The notes beneath the pieces were generated by a model that was not told the origin of the DNA, did not search any database, and saw only the letters and a program-made list of their open reading frames with translations. A stretch of DNA of 64,000 nt, taken from Candidatus Melainabacteria bacterium (GTDB taxonomy: Bacteria > Cyanobacteriota > Vampirovibrionia > Gastranaerophilales > Gastranaerophilaceae). This document shows positions 44,973-55,210 of the stretch, piece after piece (within the stretch, counting starts at the first letter, position 1; every line of letters begins with the position of its first letter). A program made the position numbers and the translations under genes. The stretch is from NCBI GenBank assembly GCA_022009935.1, contig CP091731.1:992001-1056000 (forward strand), in the 5' to 3' direction.

Positions 44973-44985
44973 AGGAAATAAAAAT

Positions 44986-45657
44986 ATGAACCCAATTATA
45001 GCCTATACGGAATACAGTAAAACGACTATAATTCCGGCTCCCAAAACAAGTTTTGCTCCAAAACATGAACTTCCTCAAATAAATCAGAATACATATATAC
45101 ATCCCATGGCATCAGTTATAGGAGATATAACATTAAAAGACGGAGTGAATATTGAACCATTTGCTTCAATACGTGCAGATGAAGGCTCACCTATATTTAT
45201 AGGTGAAAATACAAATATACAAGATAATGTTGTTGTCCATGGACTTCGTGATGAAAAGTATGAAAAAGATGGAGAAAAATATTCTGTTTATATTGGAAAA
45301 AACACATCACTTGCTCATCAATCGCAAGTTCATGGATCTGCAATTATTGGTGATAATGTATTTATAGGAATGCAAGTTTTTGTATTTAAATCTAAAATAG
45401 GTGATAACGTTGTAATTGAACCAACTGCCAAAATTATTGGTGTAAATATTGAACCTAACCGTTATGTTGAAGCAGGAAAAATTGTCAAAACGCAAAAAGA
45501 TGCTGATAATTTACCAATTATTGATGATAATTATTCAAATAAAAATTTAAATAAAATTGTAGTTGAGGATAATATAGAACTTGCTCAAGGATATCAAAAA
45601 ATTATGGCATATCCACAAAATTATTACTTAATGTCTTATTCATTATCAAGTAATTAA
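44986..45657 (+). CDS. Gamma-class carbonic anhydrase, CcmM N-domain-like
   Basis: Intact 223-aa left-handed beta-helix protein. FASIRADEGSPIFIGENTNI, QDNVVVHGL, YSVYIGKNTSLAHQSQVHG and IIGDNVFIGMQVFVFKSKIG follow the layout of the N-terminal domain of cyanobacterial CcmM (RADEG.P..IGENTNIQD..V.HGL). The three zinc-ligand histidines (VVVHG, and the AHxxxxH pair) are present. There are no RbcS-like repeats, so it is not a full carboxysome scaffold. Likely CO2/bicarbonate interconversion or a metal-dependent relative. Confidence 0.88.
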   Translation: MNPIIAYTEYSKTTIIPAPKTSFAPKHELPQINQNTYIHPMASVIGDITLKDGVNIEPFASIRADEGSPIFIGENTNIQDNVVVHGLRDEKYEKDGEKYSVYIGKNTSLAHQSQVHGSAIIGDNVFIGMQVFVFKSKIGDNVVIEPTAKIIGVNIEPNRYVEAGKIVKTQKDADNLPIIDDNYSNKNLNKIVVEDNIELAQGYQKIMAYPQNYYLMSYSLSSN

Positions 45658-45716
45658 ACTTTTTAAAATTATGTTATAATATAAAATACTTACCACATAA
45701 AAAGATAAGGAATAAA

Positions 45717-47383
45717 ATGACTGAATATACATCAAGTCCCCCAAAAATTGAAATATATGATACAACCTTGCGAGATGGTGCTCAAAGCGAAGGTATTAAT
45801 TTCTCGGTAAGTGATAAGTTAAAAATCGTTAAGCTGCTTGATGATTTTGGAGTTTCGTTTATTGAACTCGGGTGGTTTGGTGCAAATAATGTTGACAATG
45901 AAGTTTTTCAAAAATAAATGATATAAAATTAAAGAATGCAAAAATAACTTGTTTTGGATGCACACGTAAGGCAAACATAAACGTAAAAGATGATGAAGTT
46001 GTAAAAAATCTTATTTCGGCAAACACTTCAATTGTTACAATTTTTGGTAAAACTTGGGATTTTCATGTGACAAATGCTTTAAACACGACGTTAAATGAAA
46101 ATTTAAATATGATTTATGATACTATCAAATTTTTGTGTGACAAAGGAAAAAACGTATTTTTTGATTGTGAACATTTTTTTGACGGATATAAGGCAAATAG
46201 CGAGTATTCTCTTTTATGTTGCAAAACTGCTTTGATTGCCGGCGCTAAACGTATAATTTTGTGCGATACAAATGGTGGAACGCAAAATAATGAAATATAC
46301 AACATAACAAAAAAGTTTACGAATATTTAACAAATATTGCAAAGAAAAACAAAATTGATGAATTTGGAATAGGAATACACGCCCACAATGACAATGAAAT
46401 GGCAGTGGCAAACAGCATTGCGGCAATCGATGGAGGTGCTTGTCAAATTCAAGGCACAATAAACGGCTATGGTGAACGCTGCGGGAATGCTAATTTATGT
46501 TCTATAATCCCGATTCTTCAACTGAAACGAGGATTTGATATTGTAGGTGAGAATATTCAACAGTTGACAAATGTTGCAAATACTGTTGCGGAGATTTCAA
46601 ATATTCCGGTAAATGCAAATATGCCATTTGTTGGACTGAGCGCTTTTGCGCATAAAGCAGGAGTGCATGCAAGTGCTGTTGTCAAAAACTCATCAACGTA
46701 TGAACACATTGACCCTCAAACTGTTGGTAACAACCGCAAAATCCTTATCTCTGACCAAGCAGGAACAGCTTCTTTAAAAGAAAAACTAAAAAATTTAAGG
46801 CTTATCAACCCAAATGATATCAACTTTAACGATATTCCAAAAATCATCGATAAGATTAAAACACTTGAATGGGAAGGTTATGCGTTTGAGGGTGCTGATG
46901 CTTCCTTTGAACTTTTGGTTATGGATATTTTAAACATAAAACCTAAATATTTTGATATATTGGGTTTTCGGATGATTGGTGATACGTTCAATAACAACCT
47001 AAATGAAATAAACACTGAAGCTTCGATAAAACTGAAAATCGACGAAAACATTATACATACAGTATCAGAAGGCTATGAATCTGTCAACAGTATCGATAAA
47101 GCAATAAGAAAAGCATTAAAAGATGTTTATCCTCAAATTAATTCTTTTAAACTTAGTGATTTTAAAGTTCGTATTTTAGACTCAAAATCAGGAACAGCTG
47201 CAAAAGTTAGAGTTAATATTGAAACAACAGACGGTAAAACAGTTTGGGATACGGTTGGGGTCAATGAGAATATTATAGTCGCTTCGTTTAAAGCCATTAT
47301 GGATAGCATTATTTTTTGGATTATGTGCATATTCAAACTCTAAGGCTAAACTGAACGATATGCTTCAAGAAGGGATAAATTAA
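45717..47383 (+). CDS. cimA: (R)-citramalate synthase
   Basis: DRE-TIM family, isoleucine pathway. YDTTLRDGAQSEGINFSVSD at the N-terminus, FIELGWFGANNVDNEVF, IILCDTNGGTQ, IGIHAHNDNEMAVANSIAAI, GTINGYGERCGNANL, LSAFAHKAGVHASAVVKN, and the C-terminal allosteric domain. The LRDGAQSEG form and the C-terminal region point to CimA rather than LeuA/NifV. Indels near 45915, 46327 and 47310. The last leaves the stop uncertain: 47352 or 47383. About 555 aa. The 3' end overlaps the convergent sigma gene. Confidence 0.9.
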
Positions 47384-48247
47384 ACTTGTCCTCACGGATT
47401 TTTTCTCAATGCTCGTTTTTCTGTTTGGCGAATGCATTCTTTTGTCACACCGTAAATGTTGCCGATTTCTTCCAGAGTTTTCTTTGCAAGATTATTTAAA
47501 CCATATCGAAACATTAAAACATTGCGTTCTTTTTCTTTGAGTTTTGAAACTATAAATTCAATGTCACTTTTTAAATATTCTATCTCGTTTTCAAGCTTGT
47601 TTGTTGTCTTTTCATCAACCAAAATCTCATTTAACGTCATATTAGAGCCGTTAAAGTTAATTTCAAAATCACTTTCAATAGAAACGGTTTTGACATAAGC
47701 TGACAGATAAAGGTCAATTTTATTTTTATCAATGTGCATTTCCTTTGCCACAACGTCGTTATTTATTTGGCAGTTATATTCTTTTTCAAGTTTATGTTTG
47801 ATTTTGGAAAATTTTGACAGAGTTTCTTGGATATAAACAGGGATTTTGAACACTCTGGATTGTTCGGAAATGGCTTTGTAAATGGCTTGTTTTACCCACC
47901 AGCTTGCATAAGTTGAAAAGCGATATCCCAATTTATAATTATATTTTTCAACGGCAACCATCAAGCCCAAATTGCCCTCTTGAATTAAATCAATCAACGG
48001 CATATTTGAGGTGTATAAAAGTTTTTGGCAATATTCACTGATAAATATAAATTGGCACTTAAAAGTTCTTTTTTTGCATTTTCATCACCAAGTGCGATTT
48101 TTTTGGCAAGTTCGATTTCTGCTTTTTTATCAAGCTTAGAAATTTTTTGGACTTTTTGATGTACGAAGATAAAATATCGTCGACTTCATCTTTCAAGTCG
48201 ACATTGTTTTCATAAGGTTTTGATAGTGTTGAAGATTTAATAGTCAT
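47346..48247 (-). CDS. Sigma-70 family RNA polymerase sigma factor
   Basis: Starts MTIKSSTLSKPYENNVDLKD at 48247 after AAAAAGGAG. After repairs near 48065 and 48010: region 1.2 (AEIELAKKIALGDENAKKEL), region 2 (DLIQEGNLGLMVAVEKYNYK, FSTYASWWVKQAI), region 3, and region 4 (EIGNIYGVTKECIRQTEKRAL). There is no region 1.1 and the N-terminal part is short, so it is a group 2/3-type alternative factor of about 295 aa. End ...REDKFNLSLLEAYRSV or earlier (47392). Flanked upstream by repeat island R4. Confidence 0.88.
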
Positions 48248-48279
48248 AATTTTTTCTCCTTTTTTAAATATTTCATTGA

Positions 48280-49480
48280 TTTTGATATTTTAGGTTTTAT
48301 ATGACGGACTGCGGATTCGTCGTTGGCTTTGCCTGATTGTGAGGAAAAAAGCGTAAGCCGTGCGTAAAACAAAGCCAAAACGGCTCAGTTTTGGATTTGT
48401 TTGTAGCAGTTAATAAGCGACGTAAGAGTTTTCGAAGAAAACTCCACAGGAGCAAAAAACTGAACGGAGTGAAATAATTTTGTAAAAATTATAAAACGGA
48501 GTTGCATAGTTCCGAACCCGACGTAATCCAAGACAGCGTGCGTTCAATTTTCGATTTCACCCACCAACGTGGATTGGCTTTTGATTGTTTATAGCGTTGA
48601 AGTTCAATTAAAGCTTTTAATTATTTTGTTTGTATTCCTACAAAATGTTAATTATATATTTTAAGTCCTCCGGACGGGGCAACTTTGGTGTCAAAAGTTG
48701 CACAAAAAAAACGTACCCTAAAAGGGCATCCTCCTTGTAAGACTCAACTTCGTTTCGTCAACAAGAAGAGCTACAACCCCCTTGATTGTCACAGCTGTGC
48801 TAAATTCAACCCGAGCGGCCTTAACTCGTGCTATGCACTCAAACAGACGGCCGCTTGACACTGTTTCATTAAGCACTGCTTGTTCCAATCTGCGTATGGG
48901 TTGCATTTGTTACTATTATCAGATAAACAATTGTACAGTTCCACAGGGTCGCAAAGGGGCTTTAGCCCCTTGCACTAACTCATTCTGGCGAAACAAATGG
49001 TTTTGGCAAAAAAACAAAAACACACCTAGTTTCGCCCCAACCAGCGTTTTATATGACGGACTTTGTGCGTTCAATTTTCGATTTCATCCACCAACATGGA
49101 TTGATTTTTGATTGTTTATGGCGTTGAAGTTCAATCAATGCTTTTTTACTAAGCTGTTTTTTGTTTTTTCCGCCTGGGACATGCCGTCTTCACTTTCGTG
49201 AAGCCGTCTAGTCACGGCGGATTTTTTATATACAGGGGGACGGCTTCGCCGTCCCCTGTACCCCTTGGTCATTCACAACTAAAAATGTGGGAAACGGAAC
49301 CAAACAAATAAGCAAACATTCCACAGGGTCGCAAAGGGGGCTTTATATGACGGGCTACCGCGTGTTCAATTTTCGATTTCTTTCCCCAACGTGGGTTGAT
49401 TTTTGATTGTTTATGGCGTTGAAGTTCAATTAAGGCTTTTGTTAAACATTTTTTGTTTTTTCCCGCTGCCCCTGGCGAAA
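48280..49480. repeat. Mosaic repeat island R4/R5
   Basis: R4 (48283-48610) carries GACGGACTGCGGATTCGTC, GCCAAAACGGCTCAGTTTTGG hairpin arms, AGTTTTCGAAGAAAACTCC, CCGAACCCGACGTAATCC and CACCAACGTGGATTGG. R5 (48660-49480) adds inverted modules: 48728-48774, 48920-49060 (reverse complement of the R3 block at 44290-44435), the inverted CCGCC..GGCGG cassette 49170-49220, a GGGGACGGC-TTC-GCCGTCCCC hairpin (49232-49259), and two more TATATGACGG starts (49051, 49343). No genes. Confidence 0.9.
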
Positions 49481-49745
49481 TAAAATTTATTCAATTTTCA
49501 ATGTTCAATTTTTGTTGGTCATTCTCCAAACTTCAAACAACAATAACGTAAAATAATTTTACGCACTGGAAATAAAGCCTTTAAAAAGCTTTAAATTTGG
49601 CTGTTATATGAAGTTTTGGAACGCAAAATGATATATTGAGTATATACTCAATATATCATTTTGCTTAATATTTTTCAAGTGATTTGTAACAAAATGTTAA
49701 TTATAATTTGAAAATGTTGACGAAATATTTAACGTTTTGTAAAGA
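49481..49745. other. Gene-free AT-rich stretch containing palindrome
   Basis: Downstream flank of the GH57 gene. Apart from the 42-bp palindrome at 49623-49664, nothing recognisable; a CCCGCTGCCCCTGGCG patch at about 49462-49480 marks the end of the island. Confidence 0.5.
49623..49664. repeat. Perfect 42-bp AT-rich palindrome
   Basis: GCAAAATGATATATTGAGTA-TA-TACTCAATATATCATTTTGC reads identically on both strands with no spacer. It sits 80 nt beyond the GH57 stop codon and beside island R5. It is too AT-rich and lacks a T-run for a usual terminator. Confidence 0.85.
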
Positions 49746-52277
49746 TTAAACCTCACTTTTATCATATTTTAAAATAAGTTCTTTATAAAAATTTATGTCA
49801 ACATTTAACTTTTTGCCTATTTCAAGTAGAAGATAAATAAGCTTTCTGTCTTCGTCTTTTGTTTCACTTGTATTTATTTCGCAAATAAGTTCATTGATTT
49901 TGGAGTATATTTTGCTAAAATAAATACTTTGCATTTCAGAAATATTGACATCAATTTCAAGCTCATCAATTTGTCTAAACAATTTCAAAAGGCCTTCAAC
50001 TCTTTGAATTTCAAGGTTTTTAGAAAGTTTAAACATTTTATAGGTAAGCAATTTTTCAAATATTTCACTTGATTTGGTTTTATCAAGCGTTATTCCGATT
50101 TGTTTAGCTTCTATAATTATATTTTTTGCTTCTTCAACTGACTCATCATCGAAATATTTTCCACACATTTCAATAATATTATTAAATTTCTTGGTCAAAT
50201 TATATTGTGCTGCAATTTTAAACTCATCAGGAATTTTCATACCCAGTGATTGCAAATGATAAATAGAGCCTTTGTTTTCGTCATAAATTTCTTGATATGT
50301 ATTTGAAAATTTATTTAAAGTGTCTTTCATTAAAATATTAAGAATTTTGCGACGTTCTTCAAGAAAAACATCTTTCAAAGTGAAGTACGATGTTCCAAAT
50401 TGTTCGTCAAGTTTACGAATAACGCTTGTAATAGGTTCTTCCATATATGTTTTTATCATATCATCTTTGACTTCTTCAAAATTCATTGACTGATTATATT
50501 TTTTGATTGCGCAATGAAAATCTCCACCCGAGAACTGCAAAAAGAGCAAAAACAATATCCGATTTTTCGTTTGTTACAATAGATTTGATTTTCAAGTGTC
50601 CCATGACAAGATTGTCGGTATTTTTTGAAACTTTTTTATAGTCAATCTGCTTGACAGTATAACTATAAAGTGTTGTTTCTTCCTCAAAATCTTCATATAT
50701 TGATTTCAATGCCCAAAGAGAAGCTATTTGTTTCAATGTAACAACACAAGGTTTTACAAACTTATTATAAACATCACGTCCATTTCCCATTTGAGGGATA
50801 TTGCTTTGAGCATTTTCAAGGATATCCAAAATTGTTCTTCAAAATTTTCGTCTGTAAAATCAGAAGCAAGTTGCATAGCAAAAGCAGCGTATTTCAGAAT
50901 TTGCACAGGTTCAAGCCCGGACAATTCTGCAAAAAACCAACCGCAGCTTGTAAACATAAGCATAGCTTGACGTTGGATTTCAAGAAGTTTTAGTGCATTA
51001 ACTTTATCACTTTCGCTAAACTCACGATTTTCAAGCAACACTTTTGAAAAGAATTTTTTAATATTTGAGTCATTTCTATCTAAAATTACGTCAATATATT
51101 GGTTTCTTGCTTCCCACGCATTTTTAAAGTACTTTTGCCCTTCATTTTCAAAAAGCACAACCAATTTGTCACGCAAAAAGTTCAAAGCGTTACGAAGCGG
51201 GCATCTCCATTTTTGGTTCCAATACGGTTCTCCGCCTGTTTGACAACCACAATCATCTCTCCAACGTTCAACGCCATGGAAACAGCTCCAGCTTGATGCT
51301 TGTTTTATTTCTACTTCATATTTTATCTCGTTTTCAGCAAGAAATTCAGCATAATTTGAAAGCTGAAATCCTTCTTCATCAGCTTTAACACGAAGTGCAT
51401 AGGCAAGTGCCATATCACCAAATTTTGTATGGTGTCCATAGCTTTCGCCGTCCGTTGCAATGTTCACAACTTGAGGTTCTTCACGATTTGGGTCAATTCC
51501 GTCTTTCAAGCGATGAATAAATTTATTACCGTCAGATAACAAATTATCAAACGCTACAGATTTTGAAATAGCGCCATCATAGAAGAAGAGGTCAACATAT
51601 TTTCTTTCTTCTCCATCTTTCAGTTCATCATCATTTTTAATATAGTATCTGTATGGACGACGAGGGTCAATATTACCCCAAGAAACATCTTCCCAATTGT
51701 TTGTGCCAATTTTACGAACACTATCAGCTTGAAAAGGTGAAAGAACCGTAAATTTTATTCCGTTTTGCGCCAACACTTTCAAAGTTTCATCGTCAACAGC
51801 TGTTTCTGCAAGCCACATACCCTCAGGGTTTCGGCCAAAACGATATTTAAAATCCATTATTCCCCAAATAACTTGAGTTTGCTTATCGCGATAATTTGCA
51901 AGAGGCATAATTATGTGGTTATAAACCTGTGCCATTGCATTGCCGTGTCCGTTATGCTCATGAACACTTTTTATATCTGCTTTTATTATACGTTCGTATG
52001 CGTTAGGTGAATGTTTTTCCATCCAAGACATTAATGTTGGACCAAAATTAAAACTCATAAGTTCATAGTTATTAACTAAATCCAAAACTTTATTTTCACA
52101 ATTTACGATTTTTGAAACCGAGTTTGGACTATAACACTCATAGGTTACTCTTTCGTTCCAATCGTGAAAAGGACTTGCGCTGTCTTGTTGTTCGATGGCT
52201 TCAAGCCATGGATTTTCACGTGGCGGTTGGTAAAAATGCCCATGAACTATTAAATATGGTTTTTTCTTTGTCGTCAT
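49746..52277 (-). CDS. Glycoside hydrolase family 57 with DUF3536
   Basis: Alpha-glucan-active enzyme family. MTTKKKPYLIVHGHFYQPPR opens with the GH57 HGHFYQPP region. HEHNGHGNAMAQVYNHIIMP, the nucleophile-region PEGMWLAETAVDDETL and the acid/base-region NIATDGESYGHH are conserved. DUF3536 and a long helical C-terminus follow (WSCFHGVERWRDDCGC). Only two indels (about 50830 and about 50540) in 843 codons. Probably glycogen or alpha-glucan turnover. In an operon with the secreted protein upstream, 31 nt apart. Confidence 0.9.
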
Positions 52278-52308
52278 TATATAAAACTCCACTCTTGTAT
52301 TTATTTTT

Positions 52309-52851
52309 TTATACTCTCCTGATTTTTATTTTAAGCTTTAACAGTAAATTTATGCTTTTTTTCTTAGAGGGCATTTTCTGTGTTATTTTCAAATGTTCAA
52401 CCTCAATCCAAGGGTCGCCCAAAGCAGATGAAAAGACACGTCCATAAACTTCAATTTTATCACCAGATTCCAAATCAATAAACTTTTCAGCAATATCACG
52501 TTTCAAAAAAAGCTTCATTTCGGACAATGGCACTACGTGGTCAACAACATCATTTCTGCGTATCAAAAATGATATGTATTCTTTTGAATTGCGAAAAGCA
52601 GGCTTATAGTCCAATCCCAATGTTGAAAACTTGTCAAATGTTGCATTCATTTTGATTTTCTTGTTCAAATAATTGTTTGGATGATTAACTACATCAAGAG
52701 AATTTGCCGTTTGGTATTGTGTTTCATCAATCTTTACAGCCACAACAGGAGTTTGTTTTGTAGCATTTTGAGCTTCTGCAATACAACCAAAATTAAAAAC
52801 ACCCAGCATTAAACTCAAAATCAAAGCTGCAAGAATTTTCCTAAAGTACAT
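52309..52851 (-). CDS. Secreted OB-fold-like protein
   Basis: Intact, 180 aa. Signal peptide MYFRKILAALILSLMLGVF, with Cys at residue 23 but no good lipobox. The mature part, VVNHPNNYLNKKIKMNATFD ... EYISFLIRRNDVVD ... LESGDKIEVYGRVFSSALGD, repeats strand patterns of OB-like domains. Short basic tail. Likely periplasmic. Co-transcribed with GH57. Confidence 0.6.
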   Translation of the reverse strand: MYFRKILAALILSLMLGVFNFGCIAEAQNATKQTPVVAVKIDETQYQTANSLDVVNHPNNYLNKKIKMNATFDKFSTLGLDYKPAFRNSKEYISFLIRRNDVVDHVVPLSEMKLFLKRDIAEKFIDLESGDKIEVYGRVFSSALGDPWIEVEHLKITQKMPSKKKSINLLLKLKIKIRRV

Positions 52852-53013
52852 TATTTTTTCTCCTATAATACCTTACTTATTATTCTAACATATTTTTACC
52901 ACTAAACAAGAATTATTTATATTCCTCTTTTGGTTATTTTATATAAAACATTTACAAAGGTAATATTTTGTGCTAAATTATTTGTGTAATATGAATTCAA
53001 GGACAAACTAAAA

Positions 53014-55128
53014 ATGTTGCAAAGATTATCCGGCAAACGCACTGGCTTCGAACAACAAACAATGCCTTTAAAAAAATAAAAATAGATTACGGATATTTGA
53101 AAGATTACAATAAAGTAAAAATTTATCATTGCAAAGGCTTGAGAAAATTCCTCTATATCGAAAACTTGAACAAGCACCAAAATTTGAAGAAACTAAAAAT
53201 GCAATTTCTTATATGAAAAATTTAAATGCAATTACAACAAGTAATTTTGATAAATATGAAGATACCGTTAAGGGACTTAATTGTTTAGTTCTTAACAGAT
53301 TACTTCAACATTCAACTACAAATCTTTGTAAACAAGATGACAAAAAAGCATATAACCAGTTATCTCAAACATTAAATATTCTTCTTGAAGTTGACGATAG
53401 AGATATTAAAACTTTAAATGTTAAGCAAAAATATTCTTCAAAAAACTTAGCAGCGGATGTTTATGATAATATTAAAGATTTTGAACCTTCTTTACAAGAC
53501 AATATATTAAACTCTTTTTAATATGTATTTAATAGATGATGGTACAGGTAAAGGTTGTAGTGATGATAAAATTAATAAGTCTCATTTAACAATTTTCGGA
53601 TACCCTCAAAACTATTCATCATTGGCAATGTCAATTAATTCACCATTAATTGATAATATTATTGCAATTGAGCAATGTAATATAAGATTTAATGATGTAG
53701 ATAATCTTGAAATTAGTACTCAAAATAAAAAATTAAAACAATTTATTAAAAACATATTTGAAGTTTATCCTGAATTAATGACAATGTTTGATACTTCATT
53801 AAAAAGAAAAATGGTCTTAAAACACTAAAAAATACTCTATTGTCATTAAAGGCTTTACATAATGATAATTTATTTAAAAATTTAGAGGTTAGTCAAAAAA
53901 ATATTCTTATTTCGGCAATTATTTTAAACAATATTTCTCAAAGTAATGAAAAAGATCCTCGTGATAGAATTGTTCAAAATGCAAATGATGCATTTTTTAA
54001 TTACAAATAAATATTGTAATCTTGAAGATAAAAAATTAATCTCGAATTTAATTTTAATAGATGACAACGAAGATATGATTAATTATGCTTGCGGATTAGA
54101 CCATTCGTTTGGTGATGGAGAATATGATGATAAACAGAAACAAAATAAAATTGACGACTCTATTGCTACAATATTTAAAGGTAATCAAATAGTTTTATAT
54201 TATCTTTTTCAAAAATATGGAAAAAATAATGTTATTTCGCCTCAAAAATTTAATAAATTAAAAAATTGTGCAGCAGTAGCAAATAATATTGATTTAATAA
54301 TAAGAGAAGCACTTGATATTACGAAACTTCCTAATAATCCGGAGCTTCTTTATTTTAATTGTATAAATAATAATGCAAGTTGTATTAAAGATGGTATACT
54401 CACTAAAGATAAAAATGGTTTTATAATAATAGATATTTCAAAAATGCAACATGAAAATATACCTCAAACGAAACAAGAACAATATTTTAAAGAAATGGGT
54501 ATTAATTGTAAAACTGTTGAGGATTTTAGGCTTCTTATACATGGAAATAATGATTTAGATTTACCAAGCGAGGTATTTGACTTTAATGAAGAAACTATAA
54601 ATTGTGATCCACAACGTGCTATTACCAACATGATAAGTATGGAAAGTAATCCAATGGGGTATCAAAGACTATGCACAACATTCATATCAAATACCAATAA
54701 TCATATTTTTGCACAAACAAAAATTGGTTTTATTATAAATCCTGATAAAACTATTTTTATATGCAGCTAATGGGGATATTGGTATAGCTTCAAAAGATGC
54801 ATATACTGTTCATTGTTTTAGCAATGAATTTGGTGAGACTATTCAATCACAAGATATTGACAAGATAAAAATACAATCGATGAATATGGAGGAAGTTAAA
54901 CAAAACTATCCAAAAGAAATAAGTCAAATAAAAGAAGGAATGCTTCAACAAGATCCTGATGATTATAACGAGATAAGTATAGCAAATATTAATGTCGCAG
55001 GAATTGTAATAGGAGCAAATATTGCCGATGATGAAGTTGACCCATATAATATTTTAAAAGAATCGGCTGTTGCTGATTATGTAAAATCCAAAAATATTCC
55101 TATAATTAAAATAGATTTAAATAGTTAG
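53014..55128 (+). CDS. Large unknown protein (~700 aa)
   Basis: Reconstructed across about six indels (about 53075, 53130, 53520, 53815, 53990, 54765). N-terminus MLQRLSGKRTGFEQQTMPLK; a helical region, including KNILISAIILNNISQSNEKD and CNLEDKKLISNLILIDDNED that vaguely recalls degenerate HD-type helices. A C-terminal beta-rich domain has FISNTNNHIFAQTKIGFIIN and YNEISIANINVAGIVIGANI, then KSKNIPIIKIDLNS. No signal peptide. Looks like a lineage-specific multidomain cytoplasmic protein or effector; nothing certain. Confidence 0.5.
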
Positions 55129-55210
55129 GAATAAAATATTAAATAAAGAATTGATAGACATTTACACTAAATCTTTTTGTTTTTTATTTTAATCATTTAA
55201 TTATTTTGTT

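Noticed and set aside
44986..45657. Evidence for a carboxysome
   Set aside because: Only the CcmM-like N-domain protein is present; no shell proteins, Rubisco or RbcS-like repeats nearby.
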